Below are positions 26,471-35,619 of a stretch of DNA of 64,000 bases, piece after piece; the first letter of the stretch is position 1; each line of letters starts with the position of its first letter. A model generated the notes under the pieces. That model ran no database searches. It saw only the letters and a list, made by a program, of their open reading frames with translations, and was not told the DNA's origin. This DNA is from Paraburkholderia phenoliruptrix (GTDB lineage Bacteria; Pseudomonadota; Gammaproteobacteria; Burkholderiales; Burkholderiaceae). The DNA is taken from positions 62,001 through 126,000 of the forward strand of contig NZ_JAEUAV010000018.1 of assembly GCF_019511605.1 (NCBI RefSeq), written 5' to 3'. Position numbers and translations under genes: made by a program.

Positions 26471-28677
26471 GTACCCGACGTTCCGGCGACACGATCGCCA
26501 CGCTGGCAACACGCGCCGGTTTCGAGGTGGAGTGGGAAGACGCGCATCGCAAGGTGCATCGCGTGCCCGAGAAAACCCTCTCGATTCTGCTCGAACGAAT
26601 GGGTCTGCCATGCGGTAACGCCACGCAAATCCGTCAAAGTGCGGCCGCGCTCGACGCGGAATTGTCCGGTCGCAAGCTGCCGCCGCTGATGACCGCACAG
26701 GTCGGGCGCGGCATTGCGTTGCCCGCCGCGGCGCTGAAGTCGGGCAGCCATTACCGGATCGAGCTGGAGAGCGGCTCGATTATCGACGGGCGCTTTACGG
26801 CGCCCAAAGGCGAAGAGGCGTTGCTCGCGCCCATCGACGAACCCGGCTATCACACGCTCGTAATTCATGAGCAGCGCGTGACGCTCGCGGTTGCGCCGTC
26901 ACGTTGCTACACCGTGGCCGACGCGTGGCGCAGTCTGCGCGACGACGAGCGCGCCGTGGCTCCGCCGTTGTGGGGCGTGGCCACGCAGCTTTACGGCTTG
27001 CGCCGGGTGGGCGATGGCGGCATTGGCGATTATTCGGCGCTCGCACAAATCGCAGCGGAAAGCGCGAAGCGCGGCGCGCATGCGCTGGCCGTCAGTCCGA
27101 CCCACGCCATGTTCAGCGCGGAGCCAAACCGCTTTAGTCCCTATTCGCCGTCTTCGCGCTTGTGGTTGAACGTCACGCATATCGACCCGGCTGCCGTGTT
27201 CGGCAAAGCAGCGGCGCGCGCCGCAATGCAGTCCGCCGACGCCGTGGACGCATGGTCCGAGCTGGAAGGCTTGCCGCTCATCGACTGGCCGAAGGCCGTC
27301 GTGCTCAAACTGAAAGTCTTGCGCGCGCTCTTTGAAAATTTCTGCACCGACGAGCGCGCCCGCGAGGGCACGGAAGACACCCCGCGCGCGCTGGAATTTC
27401 ACGGCTTCTGCGAGCGCGCGGGGCGCGCCCTGGAAGATCATGCGCGTTTCGAAGCGCTGCAAGCCGCGCAACTCGCGCAAGGCGGCAATGGTCACTGGCG
27501 CAACTGGCCTGAAGCATTGCGCGATCCGCGCAGCCCGGAGGTGGAGGCATTCGCGCAAGCACATCGTCACGAAGTCGACTTTCATCTCTTTCTGCAATGG
27601 CTTGCCGCGAAAGGTCTGTCGCATGCGCAATATGCGGCGCACGAAGCGGGCATGGCCGTGGGCCTGATTGCCGACCTCGCGGTGGGATGCGACAGCGCCG
27701 GCAGCCACGCATGGTCCTATCGCGACGACATGCTGCAAGGCGTGTCCGTCGGCGCGCCGCCCGACCTCTTCAACCAGGCGGGACAAAGCTGGGGTCTCAC
27801 CACGTTCTCGCCGCGCGCAATGCGCACTCAAGGATTTTCCGCGTTCATCGACATGCTGCGCGCCGCGTTCGCGCATGCGGGCGGCATCCGCATCGATCAC
27901 ATTCTCGGCTTGCGGCGCCTGTGGCTCGTGCCGGAAGGCGAAAGCGCGAGCAACGGCGCATATCTGCGCTATCCGCTCGAAGACCTGTTGCGGCTCATCG
28001 CGCTCGAATCGTGGCGGCATCGCGCGATTGTGATCGGCGAGGACCTCGGCACGGTGCCGCCAGGTTTTCGCGAGCGGCTCGACGAGCACGGCATTGCCGG
28101 CATCCGCGTGCTGTGGTTCGAGCGCGGCGAGGACGGCACTGGCTTCAAGCCACCGCAAGCATGGGACCGCAATGCGGTCGGCACGACCACGACGCACGAT
28201 CTGCCGACCGTCGCCGGCTGGTGGGCGGGCAGCGACATTACATGGCGCAACCGGATCGGCCAGACGATGGCCCGGCCCGATGGCCGCGATCCCGAAGAAG
28301 CCGCCCAGGAAGAACGTGCGAGCGACCGCGCCGAGCTATGGCAGTCATTCCAGCAAGCCGGCGTGGCTGCACCCGACGTCGAGGCGCCGCCCACCGACAA
28401 CCCGCCGGTGGACGAAGCGCTCGCCTTCGTCGCGGCAACGCCCGGGCCGCTCGTTACCTTTCCGCTCGAAGATCTGCTCGCGCAGAGCGACCAGCCGAAC
28501 CTGCCGGGCTCGATCGACGAGCATCCGAACTGGCGCCGCCGCATGAACCTGCCCATCGACGAAATGTTTCTCGACGACACCTTTTGCGACCGACTGCTCG
28601 CCGTTGACCGCGCGCGCAGCGCCGCGACCGTTTCCACTCCTTCAGCCAATCCTGCTTCGGAGCCTGATACGCCATGA
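26467..28677 (+). CDS. malQ: 4-alpha-glucanotransferase (amylomaltase)
   Basis: MalQ disproportionates maltooligosaccharides by moving glucan segments between chains, preparing the longer chains that TreY needs. The 736-residue GH77 protein has nucleophile Asp477 (GGIRIDHILGLRRLW), acid/base Glu525 (VIGEDLGTVP) and Asp in TTTHDLPTVAGWW. The GTG at 26467 is chosen because it overlaps the treZ stop (GTGA) and gives a normal opening; the frame runs back into treZ. The N-terminal 160 residues form the extra domain typical of proteobacterial MalQ. The gene overlaps treY by four bases. Confidence 0.93.
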   Translation: MSTRRSGDTIATLATRAGFEVEWEDAHRKVHRVPEKTLSILLERMGLPCGNATQIRQSAAALDAELSGRKLPPLMTAQVGRGIALPAAALKSGSHYRIELESGSIIDGRFTAPKGEEALLAPIDEPGYHTLVIHEQRVTLAVAPSRCYTVADAWRSLRDDERAVAPPLWGVATQLYGLRRVGDGGIGDYSALAQIAAESAKRGAHALAVSPTHAMFSAEPNRFSPYSPSSRLWLNVTHIDPAAVFGKAAARAAMQSADAVDAWSELEGLPLIDWPKAVVLKLKVLRALFENFCTDERAREGTEDTPRALEFHGFCERAGRALEDHARFEALQAAQLAQGGNGHWRNWPEALRDPRSPEVEAFAQAHRHEVDFHLFLQWLAAKGLSHAQYAAHEAGMAVGLIADLAVGCDSAGSHAWSYRDDMLQGVSVGAPPDLFNQAGQSWGLTTFSPRAMRTQGFSAFIDMLRAAFAHAGGIRIDHILGLRRLWLVPEGESASNGAYLRYPLEDLLRLIALESWRHRAIVIGEDLGTVPPGFRERLDEHGIAGIRVLWFERGEDGTGFKPPQAWDRNAVGTTTTHDLPTVAGWWAGSDITWRNRIGQTMARPDGRDPEEAAQEERASDRAELWQSFQQAGVAAPDVEAPPTDNPPVDEALAFVAATPGPLVTFPLEDLLAQSDQPNLPGSIDEHPNWRRRMNLPIDEMFLDDTFCDRLLAVDRARSAATVSTPSANPASEPDTP

Positions 28678-31529
28678 CCGTCCCGCGCTCCACTCTTCGG
28701 CTCCAGTTTCACCGGGGCTTTACTTTCGACGATGCCGCGAAGCACGTCGACTACTTTGCCGCGCTCGGCATCAGCCACGTGTACGCGTCGCCCATCACGA
28801 CCGCGGAGCCCGGCTCGATGCACGGCTACGACACCGTCGACTACACCCAGGTGAGCGCCGAATGCGGCGGCGAGGCGGGCTTGAAGCGCCTCGTCGAAAA
28901 GCTGCACGCGCATGGCATGGGGCTGATCGTCGACATGGTGCCGAACCACATGGGCGTAGGCGGCTCCAGCAATGCGTGGTGGCTCGACATTCTCGAATGG
29001 GGACGCCATAGCGCCTATGCGCGCCACTTTGACGTTGACTGGCATTCGCCCGATCCGGCCTTGCGCGGCAAGGTGCTGCTGCCGACCCTCGGCGCGCCGT
29101 ATGGCGACGAACTCCTCTCGGGCCGCATTGCATTGCATTTCGCCGCGGACAGTGGCCGCTTTTATGTCGGCTACGGCCCACACGTGTTTCCGGTTTGCCC
29201 GGTCGATTATGCGTCGATCCTCAATAGCGCCGACCGCGCGGATCTCAGCGCGCTCGCCGAACGCTTCCAGGGACTGACGACACAGCCTCCCGACCAGCCG
29301 CGCGCCGCCGAAAGCCGCGAAATGCTGCGCGAGTTCGTCGCGCAAAACGGCACCTCGGCCATTGAATTCGTGCTGCAAAGCTATGCGCCGGGCGATCCGC
29401 TCACGCGCGACCGTCTGCATCGGCTGCTGGAGCGCCAGCACTTCCGGCTCGCGTGGTGGCGCACTGCTGCAGACGAAGTGAACTGGCGGCGCTTCTTCGA
29501 CATTTCGACGCTCGCCGCAGTGCGTGCGGAGCGGCCCGAAGTGTTCGAGGCGACGCATGCGCTGATATTCCGTCTGTACCAGGAAGGCGTGATCGACGGG
29601 CTGCGGATCGATCACGTCGACGGCCTGGCGGAGCCGCGCGAGTACTGTCAGCGGCTGCGGCAACGCTTGAGCGAATTGCGTGAGACGACGCCGTACGTGA
29701 TCGTCGAAAAAATTCTCGCGCGCGGCGAACCGCTGCGCGACGACTGGCCGGTGGACGGCACCACGGGTTACGACTTCATGAACGACGTGGGCGCGCTGCT
29801 GCACGACCCGGCGGGCGCCGAGCCGCTAGCCCAGGCATGGGCCGAACTAACCGGCCGCAGCCCGGATTTCGCAGACGAAGCACTGGCCGCGCGGCGCAAG
29901 ATCGTCGCGGAGAACCTGTCCGCGGAGCTCGACCGCGCGGCGCGGGCGCTGCATCGTATCGCGCGCGACTCGCTGGCCACGCGCGATTACACGTTCACCA
30001 GCTTGCGACGCGTGCTGACCGAGCTGGTCGTGCATTTTCCGGTGTACCGCATCTATCCGCAAAACGGCTTGCGCAGCGCCGCGGACAACGTGTACTTCGA
30101 ACAGGCGCTGGCCGGGGCGCGCGCCACGCTTTCGCGCGCCGATCACGGTGTGCTCGACCGCGTGAACACATGGCTTGGTGCAAGCGCGGACGACTCGCCT
30201 GGCGCGCGCCCCGCTCAGCCGCAGCAAGGGCAGAACGGCGCGCCGCCGAGCCACGTCAGTTCGGCGCGGCGCACCGCGCAAACGCTCTTCTCGCAACTGA
30301 CAGCGCCGGTCGCCGCCAAGGCTGTGGAAGACACCGCCTGTTATCGCTACGGCCGGCTCCTGTCGCGCAACGAAGTGGGCGCCGATCCGGGAGAATTCGC
30401 GTTGTCGGTCGAACAGTTTCATGCGGGCAACGTCGAGCGCTCGCAGCGCTTTCCGCACGCAATGCTGAGCACCGCGACGCACGACCACAAACGCGGTGAA
30501 GATGTGCGCGCGCGGCTGGCAGTGCTAAGCGAGATTCCGCATGAATGGAGCGCGACCCTGCGCGCATGGTCCACGTTGAACGCGCCGCAGCGCCGTTCAC
30601 TGGACGGCAAACCAATCAGCAGCGTGAGCCAGGACACGAGTTACGACTGGGCGCCCGGCCCCGCAGCCGAAGCGATGCTGTATCAGACGCTGGTGGGTTG
30701 CTGGCCGCCCGAGCTTCAGCCGGACGACGAAGCGGGCGTCAAGGCATTGGCCGAACGCGTCGCGCAATGGCAGTTGAAGGCGCTGCGCGAGGCGAAGCTG
30801 CAAACCAACTGGTTCACGCCCGACGAAGCCTACGAAGCCGGTTGTCGCGACTTCCTGTTCGACATTCTCGCGCCGCAGCGGCGCGACGGCTTTCTCAGGG
30901 AACTGGCCGCGTTCGTCGCACGCATTGCGCGCGCGGGCGCGCTCAATAGCCTGCAGCAGACCGTGTTGCGGCTCGCATCGCCTGGCATTCCCGATCTTTA
31001 TCAAGGCACCGAGTTGTGGGACTTCAGTCTCGTCGATCCGGACAACCGCAGGCCGGTCGACTTCGAACAGCGCGCCGCGTTGCTTGCGCAAACCCCGCCA
31101 TCCGAATTTTTGCCGACGTGGCGCGACGGACGTGTGAAGCTCGCGGTCGTGCAGCGTGTGCTCGCGCTACGCGCGCATTTGCCGGAGTTGCTCTGCCAGG
31201 GCACTTATCTGCCGCTCACGATACGCGGCGCGCATGCTTCGAACGTGATTGCGTTTGCGCGGCGACACGGCAATGCGTGGGCCGTCGTCGTGTCGAGCCG
31301 GCTCGCGGCTGGCCTGCTCGGCGAACAGGGCGATCTGCCGATGGTCGCCCCGGAAGCGTGGCAAGACACCGCCGTCGAGATGCCGACGGATCTGTCCTCG
31401 CGTGCGTTGTTCGACTGGCTCAGTCCGGCCGCGCCGAAGGTCGATGAAAACGGCTCGCTGTATTTGCGCGACGCGCTGGCGGCCATGCCGATTGCGGTGC
31501 TTGTGGAAGACGGGGTGCCGCGCAGTTGA
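28674..31529 (+). CDS. treY: Maltooligosyl trehalose synthase
   Basis: TreY turns the reducing-end bond of an alpha-1,4-glucan into the alpha,alpha-1,1 linkage of trehalose. The 951-residue GH13 protein begins with the typical TLRLQFHRGFTFDDA and SHVYASPITTAEPGSMHGYD, and has nucleophile Asp313 (IDGLRIDHVDGL), acid/base Glu345 (YVIVEKILARGE) and Asp in TATHDHKRGEDVRAR. It starts at the ATG overlapping the malQ stop and closes the operon; together with TreZ it makes trehalose from stored glucan. Confidence 0.95.
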   Translation: MTVPRSTLRLQFHRGFTFDDAAKHVDYFAALGISHVYASPITTAEPGSMHGYDTVDYTQVSAECGGEAGLKRLVEKLHAHGMGLIVDMVPNHMGVGGSSNAWWLDILEWGRHSAYARHFDVDWHSPDPALRGKVLLPTLGAPYGDELLSGRIALHFAADSGRFYVGYGPHVFPVCPVDYASILNSADRADLSALAERFQGLTTQPPDQPRAAESREMLREFVAQNGTSAIEFVLQSYAPGDPLTRDRLHRLLERQHFRLAWWRTAADEVNWRRFFDISTLAAVRAERPEVFEATHALIFRLYQEGVIDGLRIDHVDGLAEPREYCQRLRQRLSELRETTPYVIVEKILARGEPLRDDWPVDGTTGYDFMNDVGALLHDPAGAEPLAQAWAELTGRSPDFADEALAARRKIVAENLSAELDRAARALHRIARDSLATRDYTFTSLRRVLTELVVHFPVYRIYPQNGLRSAADNVYFEQALAGARATLSRADHGVLDRVNTWLGASADDSPGARPAQPQQGQNGAPPSHVSSARRTAQTLFSQLTAPVAAKAVEDTACYRYGRLLSRNEVGADPGEFALSVEQFHAGNVERSQRFPHAMLSTATHDHKRGEDVRARLAVLSEIPHEWSATLRAWSTLNAPQRRSLDGKPISSVSQDTSYDWAPGPAAEAMLYQTLVGCWPPELQPDDEAGVKALAERVAQWQLKALREAKLQTNWFTPDEAYEAGCRDFLFDILAPQRRDGFLRELAAFVARIARAGALNSLQQTVLRLASPGIPDLYQGTELWDFSLVDPDNRRPVDFEQRAALLAQTPPSEFLPTWRDGRVKLAVVQRVLALRAHLPELLCQGTYLPLTIRGAHASNVIAFARRHGNAWAVVVSSRLAAGLLGEQGDLPMVAPEAWQDTAVEMPTDLSSRALFDWLSPAAPKVDENGSLYLRDALAAMPIAVLVEDGVPRS

Positions 31530-31580
31530 CGGCACACTGAACATGGAATGGTGAGCTGCCTGGGCGGCGGAAGATACGAA

Positions 31581-31690
31581 GGCGCGTTGTGGCGCGTCAT
31601 GGCGCGTTGTAGCGCGTTGTGGCGCGTGGCGAGCGTCATTGCGCGTTGTCGCGTGACGAGGGCGCGCTGTGACGCGCTGTGACACGTCGT
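31581..31690. repeat. Degenerate 10-bp repeat after treY
   Basis: Five consecutive decamers related to GGCGCGTTGT occupy 31581-31630, and looser copies (GCGCGTTGTC, GGCGCGCTGT, GACGCGCTGT) continue to about 31690. The array fills the gap between treY and the convergent CorC-type gene. No gene or terminator was recognised inside it. Confidence 0.75.
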
Positions 31691-31705
31691 TGCGCGAGAA
31701 AGGCG

Positions 31706-33049
31706 CTAGCCGCCTTCGTCGTCGAAAACTTTGGGGTACACGCGCACGAGCACGATGCGCGGGCCCTTCATCTTTTTCACGACGACATCGAATCGGTCGA
31801 ATTCCACGCGCTGGCCTTCGGCAGGCAGATCGTTGAGGGCCTGGATCACAAGGCCGCCGACGGACTCTGCTTTGCCCTCGTCGATGTCGATACCCAATGC
31901 GCGTTCGAGCGACACCACCGGCAAGCTGCCCTTGCCGATCAGCGTGCCGTCGTCCATGCGCGTCCAGTCGGCGTCGCCCTGACGGAATTCGTCGTGAATC
32001 TGGCCGACAAGCGCGCCCAGCAGATTGTCGAGGGTGAGAAAACCGATAGGCTTCGCATTCTTGCGACCCACCAGCGCGAAATGCGGCGCGCCCTTGCGAA
32101 AGCGGCGAAACAGTTCGAGCGCCGGCATGTCTGGCTTGACGTACTGAACTGGCCGCGCGTAGTGCGAGAGATCGTCGAGCGTGCTGCCAGCATGCCGCGC
32201 GAGCAGCAGGTCCTTCAGGTGGATCATGCCTGCAACGCGCTCGCCGGATGCATCTTCAAAGAGCGGGTAACGGCTGAAGCGATGCCGCGCCACCATCAGC
32301 ATGTTTTCGCGCAACGGCAAATCGAGCCTCAAGCCAACCATTTCATACGCGGGGCGCATCAGATCCGACACGGTCATGCGCGAAAAATCCAGCGAATGCG
32401 CGATGGTGTTCCACTCGTCCTGGCTATACGCGTCTTCGGGCGAGCCGCGCTCCGAGGCCACATTGGTACGGCGGCTGCGCAGAATGAGCTTGAGCTCGTC
32501 GGTCGAATAATGCGAGTCGTGCGCGTGCTCCGCGTGGAGCCCGGCGAGCTTGAGCACCGCGTTTGCGCTGGTGTTGAGCAACCAGATAGCCGGATACATC
32601 GCCCAATAAAAGCCGTACAGCGGCATGGCGGTCCACAGCGAGATCTTCTCCGCCTGGCGAATGGCGAGCGACTTGGGCGCGAGTTCGCCCACCACGATAT
32701 GCAGGAACGAGATACATGAAAACGCGAAGAACAGCGAAATGCCGTGAATCAGTTGCTCTGACTGCACGCCGGCCAGGCTGAATAGCGGCGTGAGCAGGTC
32801 CGCGAATGCAGGCTCGCCGATCCAGCCCAGGCCGAGCGAGGCGAGCGTAATACCAAGCTGACACGCAGACAGATAGGCGTCCAGGCGGGCATGTACCTTG
32901 GCGAGCAGGCGACCCTGCAATCCGTGCTTTTCCGCGAGGCTTTGCACGCGCGTCTGCCGTAGTTTGACGAGGCCGAATTCGGCGGCAACAAAAAAACCGT
33001 TCAGGGCGACGAGTAGCAATGCGCCGATAAGGGCGACAACCTGGATCAA
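31706..33049 (-). CDS. HlyC/CorC-family CNNM transporter-like protein
   Basis: This 447-residue inner-membrane protein has the CorB/CNNM plan: an N-terminal DUF21 domain with three or four membrane segments (residues of about 1-150, with GLGWIGEPA and GELAPKSLA), a CBS-domain pair (about 210-340, with MRPAYEMV and LTLDNLLGALVG) and a C-terminal CorC_HlyC domain (about 350-440). Relatives handle Mg2+ or Co2+; the haemolysin name is historical. It is convergent with the glucan operon. Confidence 0.9.
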   Translation of the reverse strand: MIQVVALIGALLLVALNGFFVAAEFGLVKLRQTRVQSLAEKHGLQGRLLAKVHARLDAYLSACQLGITLASLGLGWIGEPAFADLLTPLFSLAGVQSEQLIHGISLFFAFSCISFLHIVVGELAPKSLAIRQAEKISLWTAMPLYGFYWAMYPAIWLLNTSANAVLKLAGLHAEHAHDSHYSTDELKLILRSRRTNVASERGSPEDAYSQDEWNTIAHSLDFSRMTVSDLMRPAYEMVGLRLDLPLRENMLMVARHRFSRYPLFEDASGERVAGMIHLKDLLLARHAGSTLDDLSHYARPVQYVKPDMPALELFRRFRKGAPHFALVGRKNAKPIGFLTLDNLLGALVGQIHDEFRQGDADWTRMDDGTLIGKGSLPVVSLERALGIDIDEGKAESVGGLVIQALNDLPAEGQRVEFDRFDVVVKKMKGPRIVLVRVYPKVFDDEGG

Positions 33050-33140
33050 AGCGGAGGCTCCGGCAACAAAAGTTGTCAGTATAGAGGGCGAAAGGTGATC
33101 GAAAAGTTTATTGCGGACGGCGCCTCATCCGCGTCACCGC

Positions 33141-33944
33141 TCATCGGGCCGGCGGAGCGCTCAGCGGAATGCGCAGCATAAGTGTGGCCGGCGTGCTTTC
33201 CGTCGCGTCCTGTTGTTCGAAACCACCGCCATGCGCTTCTGCCACGCGCTTGCATAGCGCGAGCACCCATGCAATGCGATTGGCTTCGCGCGGTTCGCGA
33301 GCCTGCTTGCGCGCGAACGCTTCGAGCACGTGCGGCAACGAAGCATCGACCAGTGCGGCGCTCGTTTCGTAGGTGACTGCGGCGTGCCAACTGGTTGCGT
33401 CCGCACGCGATTCGAGCGTGACAGCCGCGCCTTGCGCGCTCGATTCGACGGCGAAAGTCAGCATGACCCACAGAGCCGCCGCCAGACGCTCGCGGTCGCC
33501 ATTCAGTTGCTCCGTGGCAAGTTGGGAGTTGATCACGAGCTCCACGCCGCGTGTACGCGCGAGCGCGGAGCGCACCTCGTCAACGGTTTCATCGAGCAAT
33601 GGATGCAGCGGGAACGGCGCATAGTTGAGCGCAAGCGATTTGGTTTCGGCGCGCGTGGCGTCGACAATCGTCTCGAGCAGCTTCACCTGTTGATCCACGC
33701 CGTTGCGAATGCCCGTGACCGCGCGCTGCGAGTTCGGATCGTTCGGGTCAAGCTTGCGCTCGAGCACATACGCCCAGCTATGGATAGCGTTCAACGGACC
33801 ACGCAGGTCGTGCGACACCAGAGAAAGCACGTGGTCGCGCATGAAAAGCGCGGATTCGGCCCGCAGATGCGCGGTGCGTTCGGATACGACGAACCCGGAA
33901 CCCGCCGTTTGCGCGCCGGCTGCTCCGGTTGAAGACGTTGTCAC
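33141..33944 (-). CDS. Histidine-kinase-like protein with degenerate ATPase domain
   Basis: The 267-residue cytoplasmic protein has an intact H-box, SLVSHDLRGPLNAI with the phospho-acceptor His45, followed by the second helix of a DHp domain. The HATPase region can be traced to the end (GDRERLAAALWVMLTFAV, AEAHGGGF, LMLRIPLS), but the N-box asparagines, the DxGxG box and the GxGLG lid are not recognisable. It may therefore not bind ATP and might act as a phosphotransfer, phosphatase or scaffold protein. The GTG at 33944 is preferred because GAGAGG lies six bases upstream; a TTG at 33962 is the alternative. No receiver gene is adjacent. Confidence 0.7.
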   Translation of the reverse strand: MTTSSTGAAGAQTAGSGFVVSERTAHLRAESALFMRDHVLSLVSHDLRGPLNAIHSWAYVLERKLDPNDPNSQRAVTGIRNGVDQQVKLLETIVDATRAETKSLALNYAPFPLHPLLDETVDEVRSALARTRGVELVINSQLATEQLNGDRERLAAALWVMLTFAVESSAQGAAVTLESRADATSWHAAVTYETSAALVDASLPHVLEAFARKQAREPREANRIAWVLALCKRVAEAHGGGFEQQDATESTPATLMLRIPLSAPPAR

Positions 33945-34128
33945 GATCGACCTCTCAGGCAATGCATGATGATTGGGAAAGTCCCATTATAGGCATGGCA
34001 ACGGGCACCACCAGCCTGGCCAGATGGCTAATGGAGATTGCAATCCCTGTGCCACGCCGCATTCTTCGACCGCCCTGCTGGAACGCGCCTACAATGTCGG
34101 TTTTACGTTATGAACCGAGGAGCGACAC

Positions 34129-34470
34129 ATGTCCACTGTGACTACCGAGTCCGGCTTGAAGTACGAAGATATTGTTGAGGGAACGGGCGCGGAAGCGGTT
34201 GCCGGCAAGACCGTCAGCGTGCACTACACCGGCTGGCTGACCGACGGTCAGAAGTTCGACTCCAGCAAAGACCGCAACAGCCCGTTCGACTTCGTGCTGG
34301 GCGGCGGCATGGTCATCAAGGGCTGGGACGAAGGTGTGCAAGGCATGAAGGTTGGCGGCACGCGCAAGCTCACCATTCCGCCGCAACTCGGCTACGGCGT
34401 GCGTGGCGCGGGCGGCGTGATTCCGCCGAATGCAACGCTCGTTTTCGAAGTTGAGTTGCTCGACGTCTGA
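34129..34470 (+). CDS. FKBP-type peptidyl-prolyl isomerase
   Basis: This single-domain FKBP of 113 residues catalyses cis-trans isomerisation of X-Pro bonds and helps folding. Family residues are present: VSVHYTGWLTDGQKFDSS, PFDFVLGGGMVIKGWDEGVQGMKVGG and YGVRGAGGVIPPNATLVFEVELL. There is no signal peptide, so it is cytoplasmic. A good ribosome site (GAGGAG) precedes the ATG. Small FKBPs of this type occur in Burkholderia, including the Mip-unlike cytoplasmic forms; a virulence role is not implied by sequence. Confidence 0.93.
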   Translation: MSTVTTESGLKYEDIVEGTGAEAVAGKTVSVHYTGWLTDGQKFDSSKDRNSPFDFVLGGGMVIKGWDEGVQGMKVGGTRKLTIPPQLGYGVRGAGGVIPPNATLVFEVELLDV

Positions 34471-34511
34471 AGCTTCGCCCCGCTTGCTTTGTCTGTCTGC
34501 TGATCAGTCCA

Positions 34512-35288
34512 ATGACGCACGCCGCCGTGACCGCTCCTAGCGTTTCGCTGCGCCGCTTCGGCGCGCAGGAGGCGTCGGACGTGCACGACTTTCACCAGGT
34601 CGTGCTTGGACTGGACGGTGCGATGGTGATGGCCGTGAACGGCATCGAGCAACAGATCGACGCGCGTTGCGCGTGGCTCGTTCCCGCGGGCGCGCGGCAC
34701 GACTATGCGGGGCTCGGCGAAAACCGCCAGTTGGTGCTGGATTTGCCGGCCGCGACGCTGGCCGTGCCGGAGCGGCTCTTCGACCGGGCGCGGGCCATTA
34801 CTGTCGATGCCCCGTTCACCGCGCTCGTGCAGCGCATTGCTTTACGCGCCGCGCAGGGCGCAGCGGAGGGCGCTGTCGCGGCTCGTCGCTTTCACTGGGA
34901 CGCGGCGGCTCGTCTCGGCGCGGCGCTGGTGGCAGGCGCGGGCACGCAGGCCAAAGACGCGCCCGCTACCGGGCTCGACTTCGCGCGCATCGACGCCTGG
35001 TTGCGCGCGCATCTGTCCGAGCCGCTGCGTATCGCCGACCTCGCCGCGCATTGCGGCTTCGGCATGCGGCGCTTTCATCAACTTTTTCTCGAAGCGTTCG
35101 GCGAGACGCCGCATCGCTATTTGCAGCGGCTGCGGCTCGATACGTCGCTCACACTGCTCGCCGATCCGCGGCGTTCGCTCACTGACATTGCGTTTGATAC
35201 GGGCTTTGGCGATCAGAGCGCTTATACGCATGCATTTACGCGCCGGTTCGGGCTCGCGCCGGGTCAGTGGCGCGCGTTGCGGCACTGA
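34512..35288 (+). CDS. AraC-family transcriptional regulator
   Basis: The 258-residue protein has an N-terminal cupin-like sensing domain (residues of about 10-100) and a C-terminal AraC double helix-turn-helix (about 155-255: LRIADLAAHCGFGMRRFHQLFLEAFGETPHRYLQRLRLD, then LTDIAFDTGFGDQSAYTHAFTRRFGLAPGQWR). It lies 41 bases after the FKBP gene on the same strand. Target and inducer are unknown. Confidence 0.88.
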   Translation: MTHAAVTAPSVSLRRFGAQEASDVHDFHQVVLGLDGAMVMAVNGIEQQIDARCAWLVPAGARHDYAGLGENRQLVLDLPAATLAVPERLFDRARAITVDAPFTALVQRIALRAAQGAAEGAVAARRFHWDAAARLGAALVAGAGTQAKDAPATGLDFARIDAWLRAHLSEPLRIADLAAHCGFGMRRFHQLFLEAFGETPHRYLQRLRLDTSLTLLADPRRSLTDIAFDTGFGDQSAYTHAFTRRFGLAPGQWRALRH

Positions 35289-35619
35289 GCGGGCTTTTCT
35301 CAACGGCGCCGCAGCGGGCGCTACCTTTATTGGCGGATCAATCACTGGCGCAAAAAAAGCGCGCCGGCCAATTGGCCCAGCGCGCCGCGTATCGACTTAT
35401 TCACTGTTGAATGCCGGAAAGCGCGTTGCTTCTGCGCGGCGCCTGGCCGCGGCCAGCGGCCAGGCGCCAGTGGCCATACGTCGGCCTATGAAGAAGTGCC
35501 CGGCGCCGACGCGGACGCCGACCACGACAGGCTCGGCACGCTCACGGCGGCGCAGTGCGGCGCAGTGCGGCGTAGCGCGCGGCGCACAGGCGGCCGCGCC
35601 GTGCCGCGCCTGTCGGGGC
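35289..35619. other. Convergent gap between the AraC gene and purF
   Basis: The 331 bases contain the purF terminator (35352-35386) and a further hairpin with perfect 11-base arms GGCGCCTGGCC (35438-35448) and GGCCAGGCGCC (35458-35468) around a 9-base loop. Bases of about 35550-35590 carry an imperfect GGCGCAGTGC direct repeat. Short open frames here resemble no family. No metZ gene, often found after purF in related bacteria, is present. Confidence 0.55.
35352..35386 (-). terminator. Rho-independent terminator of the purF transcript
   Basis: Read on the minus strand, arms GCGCGC (35385-35380 and 35364-35359) enclose the self-complementary GGCCAATTGGCC, followed directly by seven T (35358-35352). 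It lies 234 bases beyond the purF stop and ends the long minus-strand gene run. Confidence 0.8.

Noticed and set aside
33142..33962. TTG at 33962 as start of the kinase-like protein
   Set aside because: It has no ribosome site; the GTG at 33944 has GAGAGG at six bases.
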